From positions 1-11,492 of the forward strand of contig CACZRQ010000150.1 in NCBI GenBank assembly GCA_902783615.1: a DNA stretch of 11,492 nucleotides, written 5' to 3'. This DNA is from an uncultured Bacteroidales bacterium. GTDB taxonomy: Bacteria; Bacteroidota; Bacteroidia; Bacteroidales; Bacteroidaceae. The notes beneath the pieces were generated by a model. That model saw only the letters and a program-made list of their open reading frames with translations. It was not told the origin of the DNA and did not search any database. Of this stretch, positions 6,512-11,492 are shown piece after piece. The position numbers were made by a program, and so were the translations under genes. Positions within the stretch are counted from its first letter, which is position 1. Every line of letters begins with the position of its first letter.

Positions 6512-6984
6512 TGGCTATTCTCGAGATTCGCAAGGCTGAACGGCAAGATGTGCCGTTGTTGCTGGAGTTCATAAGGGGCATAGCCCGATATGAGAAGATG
6601 GAGAACGAGGTGATTGCTTCGCCAGATGTGCTGGAACGGGAAATGTTTGATGAGCACAGGGCAGAAGCTGTATTCGCCGTCGTGGACGGTCGCGAGGTGG
6701 GCTTTGCGCTCTACTTCTACAATTTCTCTACGTTCATCGGACATTCAGGCCTGTATCTGGAAGATTTGTTTGTGTGGCCAGAAGAACGTGGCAAAGGCTA
6801 TGGAAAGGCTTTGCTGCTGCATTTAGTCAAGATAGCACGAGCGCATCTTTGCGGACGAATGGAGTGGTCGTGCCTGAATTGGAACCAGCCCAGCATCGAC
6901 TTCTATCTCTCCCTTGGAGCTGTCCCCATGAAGGAATGGACCGTGTATCGGTTAGACGCTGCCGCGTTAGAAAGATTATCGTAA
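6511..6984 (+). CDS. GNAT acetyltransferase, SSAT/thialysine acetyltransferase-like
   Basis: 157 residues from ATG 6511, which overlaps the previous stop as TGATG; a GTG one codon earlier is less likely. The acetyl-CoA loop RGKGYG is at 93-98. Around it are motifs shared with diamine and thialysine N-acetyltransferases (SSAT1/SSAT2 group): FYNFSTFIGHSGLYLEDLFV (69-88), GRMEWSCLNWNQPSIDFYLS (115-134), and SLGAVPMKEWTVYRL. The length is normal for that group. It would be cytoplasmic and transfer acetyl from acetyl-CoA to a primary amine of a polyamine or lysine analogue. The family resemblance is strong, but the exact amine is not readable from sequence. Confidence 0.88.
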   Translation: MAILEIRKAERQDVPLLLEFIRGIARYEKMENEVIASPDVLEREMFDEHRAEAVFAVVDGREVGFALYFYNFSTFIGHSGLYLEDLFVWPEERGKGYGKALLLHLVKIARAHLCGRMEWSCLNWNQPSIDFYLSLGAVPMKEWTVYRLDAAALERLS

Positions 6985-6995
6985 AGATAATTTTC
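6970..6995 (+). terminator. AT-rich hairpin at the acetyltransferase stop
   Basis: GAAAGATTATC and GATAATTTTC can pair with a one-base bulge and a GTAAA loop; the stop codon lies in the loop. The stem is AT-rich and has no T run after it. Termination here would fit the fresh promoter that follows at 7015. Confidence 0.3.
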
Positions 6996-6999
6996 GCAA

Positions 7000-7024
7000 T
7001 TAAGAAATAATGCTTATCTTTGCA
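7000..7024 (+). promoter_or_regulatory. Promoter for the kinase-like gene (repeat copy 1)
   Basis: A -7 TATCTTTG lies at 7015-7022. The upstream part reads TTAAGAAATAATGC, and a weak -33 (TTCG, 6993-6996) sits 18 bases before the -7. The 25-bp block recurs at 7995-8019 with two differences. It shows that translation starts at 7049, since an ATG at 7010 would precede the -7 box. Confidence 0.65.
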
Positions 7025-7048
7025 TTTGTATGTGTAAAGAATATATTC

Positions 7049-7894
7049 ATGAAGGAAATTAGTCTTGATAGTTGGAAACAAGTAGGCGAGGGGGGAAATG
7101 GAAAAACCTACCTCAACGATGCAGAACCAGGGGTGCTCTTGAAAGTGAACTATACCTCAGAGTACTCTAACGAAACCCTTGAAAACGAGTTTTATATCTC
7201 AAAGAAAGTCTATGATATGGGTATCTCCACACCCAAGATGATTGAGCTGGTGAAAGTGGGGAATGACATGGGTGCCAAGGTCCAGGCCATACAGAACAAG
7301 CAATCGCTTTCCCGTCTTTGTGCCGACCATCCTGAAGAGATAGAGGACTGGGCATCCTATCTGGCTGAACATGGCAAAGAGCTGCATGCTACCGATGCTT
7401 TGGCGGGCGGACTTCCTTCCCTCAAGGAGAGGGTACTCAAAGCCATAAGCACTACCAAATTGGTTGGACATCAATCACGTGAGAAACTCTTAGCCTTTGC
7501 TGAGTCTCTCGACGATGCCCCCACCTTCGTGCATGGTGACTTCCAGTTTGGCAATATCATCATAGCCGATGGCAAGCATTACTGGATAGATTTGGGCAGA
7601 GCCAGTCATGGTGTTCCTCAGTTCGACTTAGGACATCTCTATCTGATTTGCAATGTTTATTCAAAGCAGAAACGTTTGTATGAGATTACCCACATGACTG
7701 AAGAGCAGTTAAGGCTTTTCTGGAAGGCGTTTGCTTTGGCATATAATGGACCTGAAGGGTTGGAGGCCTTCAATTCAGAATGCAGGTTGTTTGGTGTTCT
7801 CGACCTAATCCTGTTGGGCTATTACAAGAATTTCAACCTTTTGACTCGCATCTTTCTAAGCATTATAACCAGAAAACTGTTAAGACAACAATAG
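7049..7894 (+). CDS. APH/choline-kinase-like phosphotransferase (TIGR02172 type)
   Basis: 281 residues from ATG 7049; an upstream in-frame ATG (7010) lies before the -7 box and was rejected. The N-lobe has GEGGNGKTYL at 13-22 and a likely ATP-binding Lys32 in VLLKVN. The catalytic loop is VHGDFQFGNI (161-170), with Asp164 and Asn169. The metal motif is IDLG (180-183), followed by VPQFDLGHLYLI. This arrangement matches the aminoglycoside phosphotransferase fold, and the WIDLGRASHGVPQFDLG wording fits the paralogous TIGR02172 family first described in Fibrobacter, as I recall it. The substrate is unknown; antibiotic resistance should not be assumed. The gene stands alone between its own promoter and a hairpin. 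Confidence 0.82.
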   Translation: MKEISLDSWKQVGEGGNGKTYLNDAEPGVLLKVNYTSEYSNETLENEFYISKKVYDMGISTPKMIELVKVGNDMGAKVQAIQNKQSLSRLCADHPEEIEDWASYLAEHGKELHATDALAGGLPSLKERVLKAISTTKLVGHQSREKLLAFAESLDDAPTFVHGDFQFGNIIIADGKHYWIDLGRASHGVPQFDLGHLYLICNVYSKQKRLYEITHMTEEQLRLFWKAFALAYNGPEGLEAFNSECRLFGVLDLILLGYYKNFNLLTRIFLSIITRKLLRQQ

Positions 7895-7923
7895 AGCATA
7901 AACCCTCATTCGAAGGTTATGCT
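7895..7923 (+). terminator. Hairpin directly after the kinase-like gene
   Basis: AGCATAA (7895-7901) and TTATGCT (7917-7923) are perfect reverse complements, and inner CC/GG can extend the stem with a one-base bulge. It begins at the base after the stop codon. Only a short AT-rich stretch (ATTAAAT) follows, so it is a modest terminator candidate. Confidence 0.45.
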
Positions 7924-7994
7924 ATTAAATGTCAGTTGAGACTGAAGGAAATCTATTGTTGCGAAGAATATTTCTCCGTAAAGGATGTGGTTAT

Positions 7995-8019
7995 TTAAGA
8001 AATAATGTTTATCTTTGCG
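7995..8019 (+). promoter_or_regulatory. Promoter for the cytidylate-kinase-like gene (repeat copy 2)
   Basis: A -7 TATCTTTG lies at 8010-8017 inside a 25-bp block that matches 7000-7024 at 23 positions. No convincing -33 is seen. The leader to the ATG at 8061 is about 37 bases. Confidence 0.6.
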
Positions 8020-8060
8020 CTCAGGCATGTGATAATAATTAACTAAAATATAAGACAATT

Positions 8061-8711
8061 ATGAACAAGAACGAGAAATTTGTCATCACGATCAATCGTG
8101 AGTTAGGCAGTGGCGGTCGTACCGTTGGCAGGAAGTTGGCGGAGAGACTGGGCGTTGAGTTCTACGACAAGGCCGTCGTCAAGGGCCTGCAGGAGAAGTA
8201 CCACCTCACCGTTGAGGAAATCGAGAGGCTTAAAGGACGCAGTCAGGGCTGGTGGGCCGACTTCAAGCGTCAGTTAAGAATCGGTCCGGGTTTGTCGAGC
8301 AAATACTACATCCCACAAGTGGGTAGCGAACCCGAACCGATAGAAACCGATGACGTGTTCAAGGGTGAGACGACGATTCTAAATGGCATCGTTGCTGATG
8401 AGTCGTGTGTTGTGGCCGGTCGAAGCGGCTTCTATGTGTTCCGCAATCATCCCAACCATCTGAGCATTCTTATTTTGGCCTCTATGCCTCACCGCGTAAA
8501 GCGCGTGATGCGTGAGCAGAACATGACTGAGGATGAGGCCATCAAGACCATTGAGAAGGTTGACAAGATGCGTGAGAATTACGTAAAGAAGTATACGGGT
8601 TCTTCGCGCTATGACACCCGCAACTACCATCTAATCATCACGATGGATGAGATAGACGAGGATGATGCTGTGGATATTATCATCGACTACATCAACCGCA
8701 TGAGCAGATGA
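8061..8711 (+). CDS. Cytidylate kinase-like family protein
   Basis: 216 residues. It begins FVITINRELGSGGRTVGRKLAERLGVEFYDK; the P-loop is GSGGRTVG rather than GxxGxGKS, which is the form seen in the Cytidylate_kin2 family (PF13189). Later features are VVAGRSGFYVF (core strand and helix), a lid-like stretch with several Arg (MPHRVKRVMREQ), and RENYVKKYTGSSRYDTRNYHLIITMD near the end. The length fits the family. It is a cytoplasmic nucleotide-kinase-fold protein. Whether it phosphorylates CMP is uncertain, since true cytidylate kinase (Cmk) differs and is usually encoded elsewhere. It has its own promoter and is followed by a strong palindrome, so it appears monocistronic. Confidence 0.88.
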   Translation: MNKNEKFVITINRELGSGGRTVGRKLAERLGVEFYDKAVVKGLQEKYHLTVEEIERLKGRSQGWWADFKRQLRIGPGLSSKYYIPQVGSEPEPIETDDVFKGETTILNGIVADESCVVAGRSGFYVFRNHPNHLSILILASMPHRVKRVMREQNMTEDEAIKTIEKVDKMRENYVKKYTGSSRYDTRNYHLIITMDEIDEDDAVDIIIDYINRMSR

Positions 8712-8715
8712 TTAG

Positions 8716-8763
8716 CCCCGTAGGGGCGACAGAGCAAAATGCTAATCTGTCGCCTCTACAGGG
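8716..8763. terminator. Long palindrome between convergent genes
   Basis: Arm CCCCGTAGGGGCGACAGA (8716-8733) and arm 8746-8763 are reverse complements at 16 of 18 positions. Inside, GCA and TGC can pair around AAA with a three-base bulge. It lies 5 bases after one stop and 20 bases before the stop of the converging methyltransferase gene, the right place for a two-way terminator. No T run is present on either side, so it may instead be a dispersed palindromic repeat used as a terminator. Confidence 0.6.
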
Positions 8764-8783
8764 TTATACTTTGTGGGCATATC

Positions 8784-9518
8784 TTACCCTTTCGTCATTC
8801 TTGCCAAATAATCGTAATGCTTACCTTCAGCAACCACCTCTACAACATAGCCGTTCTCCGCAGCTTTCTCCGTCAGAGTATCAGCATCGATATAGACCCA
8901 ATCGAATGACTCGCCTATGGTGTCTTTATATTGCATCTGGAAACTGAGCTCGCCGTAATAATCCATGTCATCAGGAATGTATATAATGCCGTCCTCATCC
9001 TCAAACACATAGCTGATATCTGATGAATCACACAGCACCTGACCTCCAGGAGCCAGTATCTTGTCAAGTTGACGGAAGAGTTTGGGCAGACGCTCCAATG
9101 TCCCGACGATGCCAGCCCCATTCATCAGCAAGAGTATGGTATCGTACTGTCCCTCCAGCGTGAAAAAGTCCTGCTCAAGCACATTCTTTACCCCACGTTC
9201 TTTCATGATTTCAACAGACAATGGGGAAATGTCGATGGCGGTCACATCGATGCCTTTTTCCTGTAAGACAAGCGAATGACATCCAGACCCTGCACCCACG
9301 TCGAGCGTCTTTCCCTTTGCCATATCGAGAGCCTTCCGTTCTATCTCTGGCATTTCCTCATACTTGCGGAAAAGCGTTTGCACGGGTAACTCGTCCTCCT
9401 CAAACATCGGGGAGAACACCCTGAGCCTATCTGCCTTCCCCGTCTTATGGTAGTCGGCAATGGCTCTGCCCATAGGATCCATTTTACTGTCCATACTTTT
9501 CATTCCATTCGTCCCCAT
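8784..9518 (-). CDS. Class I SAM-dependent methyltransferase
   Basis: 244 residues from ATG 9518. Later in-frame ATGs at 9503, 9494, 9482 and 9473 are possible; close relatives seem to begin near MDPMGRAIADY. The first ATG has an AAGG eight bases upstream (9528-9531), which favours it slightly. Motif I is LDVGAGSGCHSLVL (72-85), the acidic residue that binds the ribose is in TAIDISPL (93-100), and LAPGGQVLCDSSDI is the motif-IV/post-motif region. The C-terminal part (DDMDYYGELSFQMQYKDTIGESFDWVYID) is characteristic of an uncharacterised Bacteroidetes methyltransferase group. It is cytoplasmic with unknown substrate. It lies 72 bases downstream of the flavin reductase gene on the same strand and lacks a clear promoter, so it may be cotranscribed. 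Confidence 0.87.
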   Translation of the reverse strand: MGTNGMKSMDSKMDPMGRAIADYHKTGKADRLRVFSPMFEEDELPVQTLFRKYEEMPEIERKALDMAKGKTLDVGAGSGCHSLVLQEKGIDVTAIDISPLSVEIMKERGVKNVLEQDFFTLEGQYDTILLLMNGAGIVGTLERLPKLFRQLDKILAPGGQVLCDSSDISYVFEDEDGIIYIPDDMDYYGELSFQMQYKDTIGESFDWVYIDADTLTEKAAENGYVVEVVAEGKHYDYLARMTKG

Positions 9519-9590
9519 TCGATTTTACCTTCGTCCTTTGCGACTCGGCATAGCTCGAACAAGTTCGGTTTTGTTGTGAGTGTACGCTTG
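9519..9590 (-). other. Spacer with inverted repeats, possible interspersed repeat
   Basis: The 72-bp spacer contains CGAAC-AA-GTTCG (9556-9567). GCATAGC (9548-9554) is also mirrored by GCTATGC (9590-9596), the latter crossing the upstream stop codon. On the minus strand it reads GAACTTGTTCGAGCTATGCC then GAGTCGCAAAGGACGAAGG. I recall near-identical strings in other Bacteroidales genomes, but this was not checked. No -7 box is seen. Confidence 0.4.
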
Positions 9591-10157
9591 CTATGCTTTC
9601 AGTTGCTTGCCTTCAGAGAAAGCCTTGCCTACGGTCTTGCCAAGCTGGATGTAGGTGTGGTGAATGGGGTCGAAGGTAATCAGTCCCATCTGTTCTACAT
9701 CGGGTTTGCCATCCTCGGCCAGATACTTCTCATCGCAGAGAATGTTCACGATCTCAGCCACGAGGTAGTAGCCTGTCTCGCTTTCGTCAATCTTCTGTTT
9801 TACACGGCACTCCAGTGTCATCGGGAACCCCTTGAATACTGGTGCATTCACGTTGGGAGCCTTCTCGGCAGTCCAGCCCGTTTTCTCCATCTTGTCAGGA
9901 GTGTTCCTGCCGCTGACCAAGCCTACATAGTCAGAGGCCACCATCATCTCAGCAGTAGCAAAGGCCACGGTGAACTCAGGATTCACAGCCAGATTGTCGG
10001 TTGTCTGATGTGAACCGAGTGAGATGATGATTTCATGCATATTCCACTGTCCGCCCCAAGCAGCGTTCATGGCGTTGGGCTTACCTTCTTTGTCGTAGGT
10101 GCCGATAATCAGCACGGGTTGTGGCAACAGCCACGCAGTTGATTTGAAACTCTTCAT
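9591..10157 (-). CDS. Flavin reductase family (FMN-binding) protein
   Basis: 188 residues. It begins MKSFKSTAWLLPQPVLIIGTYDKEGKPNAMNAAWGGQW, the classical start of the flavin reductase-like domain (PF01613, DIM6/NTAB type). The PQPVLIIGT and NAMNAAW segments line the FMN site. Further matches are ISLGSHQTTDNLAVNPEFTVAFAT, DYVGLVSGRNTPDKMEKTGW and ECRVKQKIDE. The length is typical. It should bind FMN in the cytoplasm and reduce flavin or another acceptor with NAD(P)H; the partner is unknown. It has its own -7 box upstream and the methyltransferase follows on the same strand. Confidence 0.9.
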   Translation of the reverse strand: MKSFKSTAWLLPQPVLIIGTYDKEGKPNAMNAAWGGQWNMHEIIISLGSHQTTDNLAVNPEFTVAFATAEMMVASDYVGLVSGRNTPDKMEKTGWTAEKAPNVNAPVFKGFPMTLECRVKQKIDESETGYYLVAEIVNILCDEKYLAEDGKPDVEQMGLITFDPIHHTYIQLGKTVGKAFSEGKQLKA

Positions 10158-10183
10158 AACTCATAACATTTTTATTGATTTCG

Positions 10184-10191
10184 CAAATATA
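10184..10191 (-). promoter_or_regulatory. -7 box for the flavin reductase gene
   Basis: The minus strand reads TATATTTG, a TAnnTTTG match, 26 bases before the ATG at 10157. No clear -33 was found. Confidence 0.6.
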
Positions 10192-10479
10192 CAAATAATT
10201 GTCTGAAAATCGCTAACTTTAAGCCAACCTTCTTAATCTTTTTCCCTTTTTTTTCTGTTAAGGCGGTCGATTTACAAATAATATTTGTATCTTTATAGCT
10301 ATTCCTGCGCTGAGAAGCTGGCTCCAGCTGTTCAAGAAGTGTGGGGTGATTACTATCCACAAACAGAATAATTTATATCACATGGGAAAGAAATAGGAAT
10401 ATGAGAACACCACCAAAACAGGATTTTACAACCATTCATTCTAAGAACTGACAATAAAGATTGATTAGATATGGCATTT
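10192..10479. other. Non-coding stretch without an intact gene
   Basis: The 288 bases, part of the 572-bp gap between the flavin reductase and ATPase starts, hold no supported gene. Visible are a T-rich run on the plus strand (10232-10256), the palindrome at 10273-10289, and a short plus-strand reading of 20 residues ending QEVWGDYYPQTE (10309-10371) with no start codon. A 16-codon ATG frame lies at 10401-10451. None shows family resemblance. Confidence 0.5.
10273..10295 (+). promoter_or_regulatory. Palindrome overlapping a -7-like box
   Basis: TACAAAT and ATTTGTA form a perfect 7-bp inverted repeat around AAT (10273-10289). It overlaps TATCTTTA (10288-10295), one base off the TAnnTTTG consensus. 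It could be an operator over a plus-strand promoter, but no gene follows on that strand until 10730. Confidence 0.3.
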
Positions 10480-10683
10480 TTATGAGAAGGCCTGCCGTTT
10501 AACTTGTGGAAATTCTTCCCCATCAACGGGCATGCGGAATTGCGAGGCTTTACTCTGCCAAAAACCTTTAAGACCGATTACGACCGTATCTGTCTTGTTG
10601 ATCCATTCTGCGTGAATAGAATCAAGTAGCTCAAAAAAACTCTCTTCTCCAATGTAACATTTTTGATTATTGCAGACTATATA
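10480..10683 (-). pseudogene. Decayed reading frame, 3' remnant of an unknown gene
   Basis: The minus strand is open for 67 codons before a TAA at 10480-10482, with a stop just upstream (10684-10686). The translation looks like real protein: FFELLDSIHAEWINKTD, then TVVIGLKGFWQSKASQFRMP, then VDGEEFPQVKRQAFS. There is no ATG, GTG or TTG start before the internal Met late in the frame. Another frame starts with ATG at 10658 (MLHWRRE) and would join this one if the seven-T run (10633-10639) lost one T, giving 59 residues. I do not recognise the family. It is either a truncated gene or a small gene broken at the T run. Confidence 0.5.
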
Positions 10684-10697
10684 TTAAAAATTAATCG

Positions 10698-10705
10698 TAA
10701 CTTTG
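10698..10705 (+). promoter_or_regulatory. -7 box for the AAA ATPase gene
   Basis: TAACTTTG matches TAnnTTTG, 24 bases before the ATG at 10730. The region before it is strongly AT-rich, and no clear -33 is present at the usual distance. Confidence 0.6.
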
Positions 10706-10729
10706 CACTCAAATAAAGATTATCGCGAT

Positions 10730-11492
10730 ATGAGAATCAAGGATTTCAGCATTGACAACCTGTATTACGAGTATGCCTTTAGTCGTACGCTCGATGAGCA
10801 TGTGAACATCATCGTGGGCAACAACGGCACGTTCAAGACAACGCTGCTGCGGCTTCTACGTCATGCCATTGCCTATGAGAAAAACGGCCAGTTCTTCCAT
10901 AGTCATTTAACGAGAATCAACTTCAAAGATGACTTGGCTATGGAGTATCTGGAGTTTGAGAACTTGCTGACAAGGAATGCTGATGGGGATGAGATTCTTG
11001 CTAACACAACGTCGTGGACTCCCATGATCGGTGGCAAGGAGATTTCTGCCACGGACTATCGTAAACTGGTGAAACTGGATTTCGTGTCGACCTTTGATGT
11101 GAAGGGCGACAGTAAGAGCAGTCAGGACAGTTATCTTGACATTCGGCTGGAGAAGTTGCAGAGCGACTATGGCTACTACCTTTCAGACTTGGTGAAGGAA
11201 CTGACTGATCGCATCAATACTAACAGTATCATTTCGAAGTCAGAACTCGACAAAATCAACGAGCGAAAGATTTTGTTTATACGTCTGGTCAACGAATGCT
11301 TTGATGAGACAGGAAAGCAACTTGACAATGATTCTACGAAACTTGTTTTTTATAAAGATAATCTCGCTATCTTCCCCAAGGATCTGTCTTCTGGAGAAAA
11401 ACAACTCCTAATAATTCTGCTCACCGTTCTGCTGGAGCGTGGGCAGGAATATGTGCTGATGCTTGACGAGCCAGAAATTTCGATGCACATCA
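10730..11492 (+). CDS. AAA/OLD-like ATPase, N-terminal part (runs off right edge)
   Basis: 254 complete codons from ATG 10730, still open at the right edge. It begins MRIKDFSIDNLYYEYAFSRT and has a P-loop VGNNGTFKTTLLRLLRHA near residue 30. After a long middle section come a signature-like LSSGEKQLLIILLTVLL and Walker B VLMLDEPEISMHI. This order, with the short gap between signature and Walker B, fits the AAA_21/AAA_15 ATPases related to OLD and other SMC-like proteins. Many of these are subunits of anti-phage systems such as Septu, Gabija or retron effectors; many others have no known role. The P-loop has Phe where the usual GxxxxGKT has Gly. The C-terminal half, which would show a TOPRIM or other domain, and any partner gene are outside the window, so its role stays open. 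Confidence 0.85.
   Translation, partial: MRIKDFSIDNLYYEYAFSRTLDEHVNIIVGNNGTFKTTLLRLLRHAIAYEKNGQFFHSHLTRINFKDDLAMEYLEFENLLTRNADGDEILANTTSWTPMIGGKEISATDYRKLVKLDFVSTFDVKGDSKSSQDSYLDIRLEKLQSDYGYYLSDLVKELTDRINTNSIISKSELDKINERKILFIRLVNECFDETGKQLDNDSTKLVFYKDNLAIFPKDLSSGEKQLLIILLTVLLERGQEYVLMLDEPEISMHI

Noticed and set aside
7010..7048. N-terminal extension of the kinase-like protein
   Set aside because: The ATG at 7010 lies upstream of the -7 box, so it would not be in the transcript; the family-like start is at 7049.
7049..7894. Aminoglycoside resistance gene
   Set aside because: Only the general APH/choline-kinase fold is shared; the wording of the motifs fits the TIGR02172 group of unknown substrate.
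8061..8711. Missing Lys in the P-loop (GSGGRTVG) as a sign of a dead kinase
   Set aside because: This P-loop form is, as I recall, normal for the Cytidylate_kin2 family, so it is not evidence of decay.
9447..10013. 188-codon plus-strand frame opposite the flavin reductase gene
   Set aside because: It is antisense to a clear PF01613-type protein and its translation has no recognisable motif or signal.
10172..10360. 62-codon minus-strand frame upstream of the flavin reductase gene
   Set aside because: It overlaps the -7 box of that gene, contains low-complexity Lys stretches and has no recognisable domain.
10309..10371. Plus-strand frame of 20 residues ending QEVWGDYYPQTE
   Set aside because: It looks slightly protein-like and could be the tail of a lost gene, but it is too short, has no start codon and matches nothing I know.
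10401..10451. 16-codon ATG frame (MRTPPKQDFTTIHSKN)
   Set aside because: There is no ribosome site, promoter or conservation evidence, and a frame of this size is expected by chance.

Overview
The window looks like chromosomal DNA of a member of the Bacteroidales, most likely Prevotellaceae. Nearly every gene that needs its own promoter has a Bacteroidetes -7 box (TAnnTTTG) a short distance upstream. Classical Shine-Dalgarno sequences are scarce. Several products belong to families best known from Bacteroides and Prevotella (a DUF4831-like protein, a TIGR02172-type kinase, a fused substrate-binding/permease protein). The genus call is an inference from style, not from a marker gene.

Layout: (1) 1-1690, minus strand: a lactonase-type beta-propeller lipoprotein followed 10 bases later by a DUF4831-like protein that runs off the left edge. 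(2) 1707-1789: two divergent promoters built as a nearly perfect 29-bp inverted repeat. (3) 1816-4409, plus strand: a two-gene amino-acid-type ABC importer. Gene one fuses a substrate-binding region, whose lobes appear in swapped order, to a HisM-type permease. Gene two is the ATPase, carrying an extra C-terminal domain of about 125 residues. (4) 4406-5671, minus: an exported M20 amidohydrolase whose stop codon overlaps that of the ATPase. (5) 5777-6984, plus: a membrane-anchored cupin, a small two-helix membrane protein and an SSAT-like acetyltransferase, the last two translationally coupled. (6) 7049-8711, plus: an APH/choline-kinase-like phosphotransferase and a cytidylate-kinase-like protein, each behind a copy of the same 25-bp promoter segment. 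(7) 8716-8763: a strong palindrome. (8) 8784-10157, minus: a flavin reductase-like protein followed by a SAM methyltransferase, separated by a 72-bp segment that looks like an interspersed repeat. (9) 10158-10729: a 572-bp region without an intact gene, holding promoters, a palindrome and a decayed minus-strand reading frame. (10) 10730-11492, plus: the first ~254 residues of an AAA/OLD-like ATPase with an altered Walker A motif, cut by the right edge.

Most genes are ordinary metabolic or transport functions with little obvious linkage to each other. The parts most worth attention are the ABC importer (rearranged binding domain plus a GHKL-like tail on the ATPase), the mirrored promoter pair in front of it, the heptanucleotide repeat inside a signal peptide, and the truncated ATPase at the right edge, which could be the first gene of a defence-type locus. 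No tRNA, rRNA, CRISPR array or insertion sequence was recognised.
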